From Oscillospiraceae bacterium (lineage in GTDB: Bacteria > Bacillota > Clostridia > Oscillospirales > Ruminococcaceae): a stretch of DNA of 64,000 bases. Below, piece after piece: positions 51,036 through 59,507 of the stretch. Where the stretch lies: positions 1 to 64,000 of the forward strand of contig SVMW01000009.1 of NCBI GenBank assembly GCA_015067215.1. The letters are read 5' to 3'. A model generated the notes under the pieces. That model saw only the letters and a program-made list of their open reading frames with translations. It was not told the origin of the DNA and searched no databases. The stretch's first letter is position 1. Each line of letters starts with the position of its first letter. Both the position numbers and the translations under genes were made by a program.

Positions 51036-53504
51036 TTATTTGTTGTCAACATATTCTTTTTGAATCTGACTGTCAAAAATATATTTTACAACATTTGCAC
51101 AGCAGCGTTTTAAACTCTGTTCTGAAATTGTTTTTTCATTGATTGCCTTAATGATATCTTTCTTTTCTGTTTTACCGCCAGGCATAATAAGGTCATTACC
51201 TGCTGTCATACACAGTGCATTTTCGGCACAGTCCTTACTGGTGGAAAACCAGTCGGTCATAACAACTCCGTCAAAACCCCATTCATTACGCAGCACCTTT
51301 GTGCAAAGGTCGTAGCTGTTAGGGGTATACACGCCATTCAGCCTGTTATATGATGTCATTACCGCTTTTGCGTTGCCCTTTGTAACCGCTTTTTCAAAAC
51401 CTCGCAGATAGATTTCTCTCAAAGCTCTTTCGCTTACATTGCTGGAAACGCGTTTACGGTTATCCTCCTGATTGTTTGCAGCAAAATGCTTTATGGTTAC
51501 ATAAAAACCGTCCTCCTGCTGGACGCCTTTGCACATTGCTGCAGCCATTTCTCCTGTGAGGAACGGATCTTCAGAGTAATATTCAAAGTTTCTGCCACAA
51601 AGCGGATTGCGGTGAATATTGAGCGCAGGTGCAAGCCAATACACACAACCATATTTTTTCATTTCACGGTAAATGGCACCACCTACCTCATAAACCATAT
51701 TGGTGTTAAAGCTCTGTGCCAGTGCTGCAGAAACAGGAAAAGCCGTTGTGTACTGATACAGTACCTTTGACTTACTTTCATCTGCAAGGATAAATTTCTG
51801 AATAAATTTCGGAATAATTCTGAAAGCAGAAAGTGGCAGGTCAATCATTTTTGTGTTGCCTTTTGCTGTGAGTGCCGATTTCTGTGCAATTCTGAGACCT
51901 GCAGGTCCGTCACACAGCGTTACATTGGCAAGTCCTTTGTCCCAGAATTTTGATGTGGTATTGCCCACTGAACCGGGCATATCAAAGCGTTTTTCCCCAC
52001 CAAACATACCAATGCCTACAACAATTTCCACCATGTCTTCCACCGAAAGCTGTGACATAAATTCTGTTACACGTTTGTCATCACAAATTGCCGGTGTTTT
52101 GTAGCTGAAAGTTTTTGTACAGATACCATCTGCATCAAGCTGCAGTTTTGTTATATTTTCAGATTTTTCGCTACGGTTTCTCTCTGCTGACAGGATATCA
52201 AATTTCTGATGTACAGGACAAATATTCTGATGCTGTGAAACACCAACAGTTTTGTCCAGTTCTATAACTGCTGCAACAGCTGTATTGCGGGAACTGTTGC
52301 CTGTTCTCAGCGTGTATTCCCCTTTTTCAAGAATAAACTGTGCTGTTTCTTCGTCATAGCTTGCAAATTCAGTGATATCAAAAACCAGTTTAATCTGTTC
52401 AGTTTCTCCAGGTGCAAGTAAATTTGTTTTTGCAAATGCAGCAAGGGACTGATATTCTTTGTTGAGTTTGCCATTCGGTGCTGAAATATAAAGCTGTACA
52501 ACTTCTTTGCCGCTGAATGTATCGCCAACATTTTTTACATTTACATACGCTGTAACTTTTGTGCCGTCAAGAGAAACGTTTTGGGTGATTATTGCAAACT
52601 CTGTATAACTTTTGCCATATCCAAAGCAATATGCAGGCTGAACATTAAAGCTGTCAAAATATCGGTAGCCTACATATATATCTTCCTTGTAATATTCATC
52701 TTCAAGATTGCCGTTGAGATAGCTGAATTCATTGTAAAAAGGAATATCAGAATAGGTTTTTGCCCAGGTATCTGCAAGTTTACCGCTTGGATTAACTTTG
52801 CCGCTAAGGATATCCGCAACTGCATTGCCTCCTGCTGTACCAAGCTGACAGATAAACACAATTGCATTGATACCTTTTATTTCCTGTGCAAATTTCATAT
52901 CAATCTGACTGCCCGCATTTATAAGCAGAATAAAATTGTCATAACTTTCGGCACAGAGCTTGATATCAGCATATTCTTCATCGGTAAGATACAGATCACC
53001 TTTTTGAGCACGACGGTCAACACCTTCTCCTGCCTGGCGTGCAACAACATAAATACAGGTATCTGTGTTGCTTTCCTTTATATCTTTGTCCGACACTTTG
53101 CGTGCTGCACACCCGCCGAAATCTGCCAGCAAATCCATAGCTTTTGAAGGATTTTTCAAAAACTTCTTAACTTTCCCGTCATTGAATTCTTTTTCTTTTA
53201 CAGTGTAAAGCTCATCATAATCATTTATCCATCCGTGAGTTGTTACTGTAAAACCTGCATTTTCCATTCCTTCAAGAATGTTTACGCTGTGGCGCTCATT
53301 TACCTCGCCGGAGCCTGTCCCACCTTTTATGGTGCGTTTTGCACCGTTGCCGAACAGAGCTACCGTCTTGTTTTTAAGCGGCAATGCACCGTCATTTTCC
53401 AGCAGGACAATGCTTTCGCACGCCGCACGGTATGCAACATCAAAGTTTTGTTTTTCAAGTTCAGAAATTTCGCCATTGAGTGATGCCTTGGTATAATATT
53501 TCAT
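51036..53504 (-). CDS. GH3 family beta-glucosidase, circularly permuted, cytoplasmic
   Basis: An 822-aa protein whose domains are swapped: the GH3 alpha/beta sandwich comes first (~20-250, with ESIVLLENDGALPL), then a fibronectin-III-like domain (~305-405, VNVKNVGDTFSGKEVVQLYI region), and the (beta/alpha)8 catalytic barrel last (~480-815), including VTIKHFAANNQED and the nucleophile in GVVMTDW (Asp751). This permutation is known from Ruminococcus and Butyrivibrio beta-glucosidases. There is no signal peptide, so it splits imported oligosaccharides. GGAGGC precedes the ATG. Confidence 0.93.
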   Translation of the reverse strand: MKYYTKASLNGEISELEKQNFDVAYRAACESIVLLENDGALPLKNKTVALFGNGAKRTIKGGTGSGEVNERHSVNILEGMENAGFTVTTHGWINDYDELYTVKEKEFNDGKVKKFLKNPSKAMDLLADFGGCAARKVSDKDIKESNTDTCIYVVARQAGEGVDRRAQKGDLYLTDEEYADIKLCAESYDNFILLINAGSQIDMKFAQEIKGINAIVFICQLGTAGGNAVADILSGKVNPSGKLADTWAKTYSDIPFYNEFSYLNGNLEDEYYKEDIYVGYRYFDSFNVQPAYCFGYGKSYTEFAIITQNVSLDGTKVTAYVNVKNVGDTFSGKEVVQLYISAPNGKLNKEYQSLAAFAKTNLLAPGETEQIKLVFDITEFASYDEETAQFILEKGEYTLRTGNSSRNTAVAAVIELDKTVGVSQHQNICPVHQKFDILSAERNRSEKSENITKLQLDADGICTKTFSYKTPAICDDKRVTEFMSQLSVEDMVEIVVGIGMFGGEKRFDMPGSVGNTTSKFWDKGLANVTLCDGPAGLRIAQKSALTAKGNTKMIDLPLSAFRIIPKFIQKFILADESKSKVLYQYTTAFPVSAALAQSFNTNMVYEVGGAIYREMKKYGCVYWLAPALNIHRNPLCGRNFEYYSEDPFLTGEMAAAMCKGVQQEDGFYVTIKHFAANNQEDNRKRVSSNVSERALREIYLRGFEKAVTKGNAKAVMTSYNRLNGVYTPNSYDLCTKVLRNEWGFDGVVMTDWFSTSKDCAENALCMTAGNDLIMPGGKTEKKDIIKAINEKTISEQSLKRCCANVVKYIFDSQIQKEYVDNK

Positions 53505-53580
53505 AGCAGCCTCCGTTGGTTGTAGTTATACATATAGAATATCATTTTTTGTATATAAACACAATTGTTAAACAGAGATA

Positions 53581-53640
53581 TTGACAAATCGGTCTACAGT
53601 ATGTAGAATAAAATCAGAATGTAGGTCTACAGGTTGTAGA
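53581..53640 (+). promoter_or_regulatory. blaI-type promoter with two perfect operators
   Basis: TTGACA (53581-53586) and TAGAAT (53604-53609) are 17 bp apart. TCTACA-gta-TGTAGA (53593-53607) covers the spacer and -10; TCTACA-ggt-TGTAGA (53626-53640) lies just past the start. The centres are 33 bp apart, three helical turns. This is the TACA/TGTA dyad bound by BlaI/MecI dimers, so the pair is autorepressed. Confidence 0.88.
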
Positions 53641-53654
53641 ACAGGAGTGGTTTT

Positions 53655-54014
53655 ATGAGTGAATACAAACTTGGTGTTATTGAAAGCAGATTTGCTGAAA
53701 TAATATGGAACAACGAGCCTTTGACTTCCAGTGAGCTTGCAAAGCTTGCTTTGTCAGAGCTGGACTGGAAAAAATCCACCACTTATACAGTGCTTAAAAG
53801 GCTGTGTGACCGTGGTATTTTTATAAATGAAAACGGCACCGTCCGTTCTTTGATAAGCAAAAAAGATTTTTATGCACTGCAGAGTGAAAAATTTGTTGAC
53901 GAAACCTTCAGCGGCTCCCTGCCTGCTTTTGTTGCAGCTTTCAGCAGCCGAAAAAAACTGTCAGATGATGAAATTGAACAGCTGCAGCATATGATTGACA
54001 ATATGAGGAGGTAG
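53655..54014 (+). CDS. BlaI/MecI/CopY family repressor
   Basis: A 119-aa winged-helix repressor: LGVIESRFAEIIWNNEPLTSSELA, WKKSTTYTVLKRLCDRG (recognition helix) and a C-terminal dimerisation helix set. BlaI proteins are cut or released when the partner BlaR1-type protease senses a signal. It lies directly downstream of two operators and 4 bp before the protease gene. No beta-lactamase is adjacent. Confidence 0.94.
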   Translation: MSEYKLGVIESRFAEIIWNNEPLTSSELAKLALSELDWKKSTTYTVLKRLCDRGIFINENGTVRSLISKKDFYALQSEKFVDETFSGSLPAFVAAFSSRKKLSDDEIEQLQHMIDNMRR

Positions 54015-54018
54015 TTTT

Positions 54019-55752
54019 ATGAATATGTTTTACAAACTGTTTCCTGCTGTTTTAAATATGAGTATTACTGCAAGTGTGGCAACAGTTGTAATTGTTTTAT
54101 TGCGTAAAATTTTTAAAGATATGCCTAAAATTATATTTTATGCAATGTGGATGATTGTACTGTTCCGTTTGCTGTGCCCTATTTCGATACCGTCGGATTT
54201 TTCGGTTTTAAATGCTTTGGATATGCCGTCATTAAGTACCGGCAATGCAGCAAACAGAATGGAATATGTGCCTGTTGATATTGTACATACAGAATATCCC
54301 GAAGTTGATTTACCCGTTCCTTTAGTCAGTGATATTGTAAACTACATTTTGCCTCAGGGTGAAGAACAGCTGCGCGCAGACCCTTTAGAAGCACCTGTTG
54401 CTTTTGCCACCGATATATGGCTGATTGGTATTGCCTCAATGTTTATATATGGGGATTACAGTTTCTTTAAACTCAGGAAAAAGCTGAAGGAAGCTGTAAA
54501 ACTATCTGACAATATCTATCTGTGTGACCATATAGCGTCACCTTTTGTTATTGGAATAATAAAACCTAAAATATATCTGCCATCCTCAATAGACGAAAGA
54601 GAACAGAAATATATTATATTGCACGAACAGTGTCATATAAAACGTTTTGATCACATTGTAAAGCTTATCGCCTTTGCAGCTTTAAGCATACATTGGTTCA
54701 ATCCTTTTGTGTGGCTTTCCTTCACCCTTTTGTGCAAGGATATGGAAATGAGCTGTGATGAAGCTGTTGTTGCAGAACTTGGACTTGAAATACGCAGTGA
54801 TTATTCCCGTTCCCTTTTGAATTTATCCACCGGTAAACATATTTTTGCAGGTGCTCCTCTTGCTTTTGGTGAAGGTGACACAGGCAGCAGAATAAAAAAT
54901 CTTTATAACTACAGAAAACCCAAAGCTGCACTTTTCGTTGCAGTGGCTGCAGTTTGTGCTATACTTGGCATTGCGCTTTTACTGAACCCTGATAATTCGG
55001 GCGGTCAGATATATTATAACGGAACAGTATATGTCCAAAGCGGAAAAGCACAGAGCGGCGGCATTGTAGGCAGTAAAAATATTGGTGAAATTTCATCTGT
55101 TATAGCTGACAATGCCGATTTCAGTGAAAACTTTTCAGCAAAAAATATTGATGAAATAAACCGCGGTATGCCTGTGCTTCAGTTTGAAGATGACCCGTAT
55201 ACCCTATGGCTTACCACAGGCAAAGGCTGGATACCTTTTACTGCAAAAGGTATGAGTTATAAGACAAGTGACAGCTGGGTAAAGGTAAGTTCCGTTGAAG
55301 GAAAAGCTGATGTTGTATTTGAAGTGGATGAAAATGTAAATGAAATAGCTTTTTATGAAGATGTGTATGAATATGGCCAACTTATTTCCTCTTCGCTTGT
55401 ATCATACGCCAACACTAACGATGATGCACCTTTTGAAAGAAAAAATCATAGTCAGTTTTCTATAGGATATACCTTTGACTCTGACAAGTTAACTGTTTAT
55501 GAATTATATGTTGATACAGGCGTTATGGTAACAATGTATGCCACCTTGCCGAAAGATAACTACAAAGGGTATTCATATGGCGAAGTATCAACCGACGGCA
55601 AAAAACCGCTGCTCGCAAATGACAGTGTGGATGTAGCATATGCCATACTTTCTTCCTATGATGATGCAAGGATATACAGCGATTATACAAATAAAAACAA
55701 TGACACTGTTGTGGTGTACCGACTTGTTACACGTTCAGTGCCTACAAGATGA
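54019..55752 (+). CDS. BlaR1/MecR1-like M56 membrane metalloprotease with novel sensor domain
   Basis: A 577-aa protein: four or so helices, with a zinc protease loop LHEQCHIKRFDH (HExxH at 202-206) and a downstream acidic ligand in MEMSCDEAV, then a further helix (~304-322) and a ~250-aa extracellular C-terminal domain. That domain is not the penicillin-binding type of BlaR1 and has no recognised motif. It presumably senses an unknown stress and inactivates the BlaI-like repressor. GGAGG precedes the ATG. Confidence 0.88.
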   Translation: MNMFYKLFPAVLNMSITASVATVVIVLLRKIFKDMPKIIFYAMWMIVLFRLLCPISIPSDFSVLNALDMPSLSTGNAANRMEYVPVDIVHTEYPEVDLPVPLVSDIVNYILPQGEEQLRADPLEAPVAFATDIWLIGIASMFIYGDYSFFKLRKKLKEAVKLSDNIYLCDHIASPFVIGIIKPKIYLPSSIDEREQKYIILHEQCHIKRFDHIVKLIAFAALSIHWFNPFVWLSFTLLCKDMEMSCDEAVVAELGLEIRSDYSRSLLNLSTGKHIFAGAPLAFGEGDTGSRIKNLYNYRKPKAALFVAVAAVCAILGIALLLNPDNSGGQIYYNGTVYVQSGKAQSGGIVGSKNIGEISSVIADNADFSENFSAKNIDEINRGMPVLQFEDDPYTLWLTTGKGWIPFTAKGMSYKTSDSWVKVSSVEGKADVVFEVDENVNEIAFYEDVYEYGQLISSSLVSYANTNDDAPFERKNHSQFSIGYTFDSDKLTVYELYVDTGVMVTMYATLPKDNYKGYSYGEVSTDGKKPLLANDSVDVAYAILSSYDDARIYSDYTNKNNDTVVVYRLVTRSVPTR

Positions 55753-55769
55753 TAATGTAAAATAAAACA

Positions 55770-55891
55770 GTCATTCTGAGCTGCAGCAAAGAATCGTTTT
55801 ATCTCCATTATGTAAATGGAGGTGCCGCTTTTGGCGGCAGAGGGATTGTTTATCCCGAGAGATTCTTTGTCGTTACACTCCTCAGAATGAC
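55770..55891. repeat. 122-bp inverted-repeat element (MITE/REP-like)
   Basis: Outer arms GTCATTCTGAG (55770-55780) and CTCAGAATGAC (55881-55891) are exact inverted copies, as are CAAAGAATC (55787-55795) and GATTCTTTG (55861-55869). Between them sit three small hairpins: CTCCATT/AATGGAG, TGCCGC/GCGGCA and GGGAT/ATCCC. It codes for nothing. GTCATTCTGAG...AAGAATC elements are, to my knowledge, widespread in gut Clostridia. It fills the space between convergent genes and may end transcription. Confidence 0.8.
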
Positions 55892-55901
55892 TTTTGTTTT
55901 G

Positions 55902-57167
55902 TTATTTATTAAGTTCTTTTACCTTTTGTGCGGAATAAAGCACTGCTGCACGGGAAGCATCAAAGGTTGTGCCACCCTGCATAAATGTTGTGTATGGTGC
56001 ACGCACTGGTGCATCACAGCTGAGTTCAATGGATGAGCCCATTGTGAAAGAACCTGAAGCCATAATAATATCACTGTCATAACCTGGCATCGGGCTTGGT
56101 TCCGGTGTAGCAAAGCTGTCAATCGGACTCATATGCTGAATAGCCTGACAGATTGCAATTAAGTTTTCAGCATTTTCAGCATGTATTGAAGTGATAATAT
56201 CATTTCTGTCTTCAGTATAGTGCGGATCTGTTACAAAGCCAAGCTTTTCATAAAGGCAGGATGCATAAATGCTTGTTTTTATTGCATTTGCTGTAACCAT
56301 TGGAGCAAAGTACAAACCAAGATACAAGTTTCGCAGTGCATCCATTGTGCAGCCGATTTCACGGCCTGTGCCAGGTGCTGTAAGGCGATGACCGCATTTT
56401 TCAACAAGGTCTGCTCTGCCCGCTATGTATCCGCCTGTTGGTGCAATGCCGCCGCCTGGATTTTTGATAAGAGAACCGATGATAAGGTCTGCACCGTATG
56501 CACAAGGTTCTTCTGTGTGTGTAAATTCACCGTAACAGTTGTCAACTGTGATTATGATATCTGGGTTGCCCGCTTTTGCAGCATCACTGATTGCTTTAAT
56601 CTGTTCAAGGCTCAAAGCCTTGCGTGTTGAATAACCTCGGCTGCGCTGAATATGGCATACATTGGAGGTTTTTGCCATTTCTCTGATACCTTCAAGGTCT
56701 GGTTCGCTGTTTTCCAGCAAATCTACCTGCTGATATTTAATGCCGTAGTCTTTAAGTGAACCATAGTTTTCATCACTGCCGTCAATACCGATAACGCCAA
56801 GCAGTGTGTCATAAGGTTTGCCTGTTGCACACATAAGTGTATCACCTGCTCTCAGCACACCAAAAAGTGCAACTGTAAGTGTATGTGTGCCGGACATAAA
56901 GTTGTGACGGCAGATTGCATCTTCTGCACCTACAATGTCAGCAAACAGACGGTCAAGACCATCACGGCCTCTGTCGTCATAGCCATAACCTGTTGTACCT
57001 ACAAGATGCTGTGCAGAGATGTAGTTTTCTTTAAAAGCTTTAAGTACTTTAAGCTGATTGTAGCACTGAACTTCTTCAATCTTTTTAAAATACGGAGCAC
57101 ACAGCTCCATTACTTCCCTGTCAACTTCAAGAAGCTCCTTGCTTATATCAAAAAATTGTTCTATCAT
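55902..57167 (-). CDS. Methionine gamma-lyase-like / aluminium resistance family PLP enzyme
   Basis: A 421-aa PLP-dependent fold-type I protein with GTTGYGYDDRGRDGLDRLFA, RHNFMSGTHTL, VDNCYGEF and the likely PLP lysine in GSLIKNPGGGIAPTGGYIAG. This is the family named after aluminium resistance (YnbB in Bacillus); its substrate is unsettled, possibly a sulfur amino acid. It starts an independent unit downstream of the murD-GNAT genes. Confidence 0.9.
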   Translation of the reverse strand: MIEQFFDISKELLEVDREVMELCAPYFKKIEEVQCYNQLKVLKAFKENYISAQHLVGTTGYGYDDRGRDGLDRLFADIVGAEDAICRHNFMSGTHTLTVALFGVLRAGDTLMCATGKPYDTLLGVIGIDGSDENYGSLKDYGIKYQQVDLLENSEPDLEGIREMAKTSNVCHIQRSRGYSTRKALSLEQIKAISDAAKAGNPDIIITVDNCYGEFTHTEEPCAYGADLIIGSLIKNPGGGIAPTGGYIAGRADLVEKCGHRLTAPGTGREIGCTMDALRNLYLGLYFAPMVTANAIKTSIYASCLYEKLGFVTDPHYTEDRNDIITSIHAENAENLIAICQAIQHMSPIDSFATPEPSPMPGYDSDIIMASGSFTMGSSIELSCDAPVRAPYTTFMQGGTTFDASRAAVLYSAQKVKELNK

Positions 57168-57182
57168 TTTATATTCCTTTTA

Positions 57183-57896
57183 TTATTCCTTATATAATTT
57201 AACCGTTCCCACAGCTTTAAAACCTAATTTTTCATAAAACGGCTTTAAAGCATCTTCGCATTTAAGTATAACTTTTTTATCCGCATTTTCAGCAATTATA
57301 TGTCCGATAACCTTTGCAGCAAGTCCCTGATTTCTGTATTCAGCGGCTGTGGACACAAATGTTATATATACTGTGTCAGCACCATATTCTGTAGAAATTG
57401 CACCTGATGCAATTTTACCATTCCTTTTCAGATAACAGATATCGGATATTCCTTTATTTATCTTTCGTGTAAAGTTGGAATAAACAATATCAAAGCTTAA
57501 ATTATGGAAATTACTGCAGCAGAATTTTACAAATGAATAGTTGTCATCATTTACAATCATATCCTGCTGTTTTTCAGGTATATCTCCGGCATATTCCATT
57601 ATGTGCAAAACCTTGTCGATGTTCATAGGAAGACGCGGAATCTGACTTTCAATGGATTTTACACCACAGAAATTGCAGAACATCAGAATTTCTTCCAGCT
57701 CATCAGCTGATGGGTTTCCGCAAAGAGTAAGATTTGTGCCTGAAAGCATAAATGCTGTATTGTCACCTACATAAAAGCTGTTTGTTTCTTTAAGCTGATG
57801 ACTGATATAGTCCGCCAATATCTTTTTGCCTAGAAAATCAGAATTATTGATTATTTTTTCAAATTTTTCGGTATTTTCTGTTGCATTTGTAATCAT
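57183..57896 (-). CDS. GNAT family N-acetyltransferase
   Basis: A 237-aa protein: a divergent N-terminal half (~1-120) and a C-terminal GNAT domain with AGAISTE-like strand, VYITFVSTAAEYRNQGLAAKVIGHII (CoA loop) and FYEKLGFKAVGTVKLY. The acceptor is unknown. Its ATG overlaps the murD stop (ATGA), indicating coupled translation. Confidence 0.85.
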   Translation of the reverse strand: MITNATENTEKFEKIINNSDFLGKKILADYISHQLKETNSFYVGDNTAFMLSGTNLTLCGNPSADELEEILMFCNFCGVKSIESQIPRLPMNIDKVLHIMEYAGDIPEKQQDMIVNDDNYSFVKFCCSNFHNLSFDIVYSNFTRKINKGISDICYLKRNGKIASGAISTEYGADTVYITFVSTAAEYRNQGLAAKVIGHIIAENADKKVILKCEDALKPFYEKLGFKAVGTVKLYKE

Positions 57897-59272
57897 AATT
57901 TGTTTACCAGTTCTTTATAATGTCTGCCGCGGACTTCAAAGTTAGGATAAAGATCAAAGCTGGCAGATGCAGGAGAAAGGCTTACAACATCCCCTTCTGT
58001 TGTATTTTCGTACATAAGCTGCACTGCCTGTTCCATGCTTTCAGCGTGGAGAATTATAATATCACTGGAATCAAAATCTGCATGTTCACGTACAACTTTT
58101 TCTATTTTTGGTCCGGTCTGACCCATTACAACCAGAAGTTTAACATGATCAAGAATTGGTTTTGCCAACGGTTCGTAAGGGATGTTTTTATCGTAACCAC
58201 CTGCAATGATGCAGATTTTCTGCGGGAAAGCTTTAAGCCCTGCAATTGTTCTTGTAGGGCTGGATGCAATGGAGTCGTTAAACCACTGAACACCGTTAAG
58301 TGTACGGACAGGTTCAATGCGGTGTTCGACACCTTTGAATTCCCTTGCAACCTTTGCCATTATTTCGTATGACACATCTCCTTCAACTGCACAGAATGCA
58401 GCAAGCAGGTTTTCAAGATTATGCAGACCGCGCAAAGCAACTTCACTCTGGTGAACAATCTGTCTGCCATCAAGTGTAAGATATCCTTCGTCATCGATAA
58501 ACCCACCGTTGTCAATTTTGTTAAGGCGTGTAAAGAATCTTACTTTGCCTTTTACATCACTTTCCATACCTTTGGAAACTTCATTTTCAAAACCAAGTAC
58601 AGATTTTGAACTTTCACTCTGATACAGAAGAATGTTGCGTTTTGCATCGATGTATTCCTGCATATCTTTATGATGGTCAAGATGGTTTGGTGTTACGTTG
58701 GTAACAACTGCAACATCAGGAGACTGTTTCATGCTGATAAGCTGAAAACTTGAAAGTTCAACAACTGCAACATCGTTTTCTTCCACTTCTTCTGCAATTG
58801 GTAAAAGTGCACGGCCTATATTACCCCCAAGGTATACTTTTCTGCCGCTTTCTTCCAGCATTTTTGCAATAAGACTCGTTGTAGTTGTTTTTCCGTCAGA
58901 ACCTGTTACAGCGTACATTTTGCATGGACAAAGCCTGAAGAAAAGTTCCATTTCGCTGGAAACTTCGGTACCGTTGTTAAGTTCATCCTGAAGCTCTTTT
59001 GTAAAAAATTCAAAACCCGGAGTTCTCATAATAAGGTCCTGATTTTTAAGCCCTTCAAGATAGTTTTCTCCAAGAGAAAGATTTATGTTAAGAGTTTTTA
59101 ATGTTTCAGCATATTCACCGAAACCACTGAGTTCTTTTTTATCGCAAAGAGTAACAACTGCGCCTTTCTGTGCAAAAATTTCGATAAGCTGTTTGTGGCT
59201 TACACCTGCACCGATAAAAGCTACTTTTTTACCTTTTAACTGTTCGTAAAATTTCTGTGCTTTAATATTCAT
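57893..59272 (-). CDS. murD: UDP-N-acetylmuramoyl-L-alanine-D-glutamate ligase
   Basis: A 459-aa Mur ligase: an N-terminal Rossmann domain (KKVAFIGAGVSHKQLI), the ATP loop TGSDGKTTTTSLIA, NVTPNHLDHHKDMQEY, EHRIEPVRTLNGVQWFNDSIASSP-type C-terminal motifs and KSVLGFE. It adds D-glutamate in cytoplasmic peptidoglycan synthesis. It is unusual in lying outside a dcw cluster here. ATG 59272 follows GAGGTGA; the track's extra nine residues are leader. Confidence 0.95.
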   Translation of the reverse strand: MNIKAQKFYEQLKGKKVAFIGAGVSHKQLIEIFAQKGAVVTLCDKKELSGFGEYAETLKTLNINLSLGENYLEGLKNQDLIMRTPGFEFFTKELQDELNNGTEVSSEMELFFRLCPCKMYAVTGSDGKTTTTSLIAKMLEESGRKVYLGGNIGRALLPIAEEVEENDVAVVELSSFQLISMKQSPDVAVVTNVTPNHLDHHKDMQEYIDAKRNILLYQSESSKSVLGFENEVSKGMESDVKGKVRFFTRLNKIDNGGFIDDEGYLTLDGRQIVHQSEVALRGLHNLENLLAAFCAVEGDVSYEIMAKVAREFKGVEHRIEPVRTLNGVQWFNDSIASSPTRTIAGLKAFPQKICIIAGGYDKNIPYEPLAKPILDHVKLLVVMGQTGPKIEKVVREHADFDSSDIIILHAESMEQAVQLMYENTTEGDVVSLSPASASFDLYPNFEVRGRHYKELVNKL

Positions 59273-59307
59273 ACAGTCACCTCTGAAAAATATATTCATA
59301 CTTAATT

Positions 59308-59336
59308 AGTATAGCTTTTATAGGAAAATATATCAA
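59308..59336 (-). promoter_or_regulatory. Promoter of murD-GNAT
   Basis: TTGATA (59331-59336) and TATACT (59308-59313) on the minus strand, spacer 17 bp. Confidence 0.72.
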
Positions 59337-59436
59337 CCTTTTTTAAAAATTATTTGTTAAAAATGCCGTCAAACAACCTAAAAAACTTTAGTATTTTTCA
59401 AAAATTTATACACTTTTACAAAGTTGCAATTTCTTT

Positions 59437-59465
59437 TTGATACTTGTCAGAAAAAATGTTATTAT
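59437..59465 (+). promoter_or_regulatory. Promoter of glnN
   Basis: TTGATA (59437-59442) and TATTAT (59460-59465), spacer 17 bp, about 43 bp before the glnN ATG. Confidence 0.65.
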
Positions 59466-59507
59466 TAAATACACAAATAAGCTTTTCTCTGTGCAAAGGA
59501 GTTTAAT

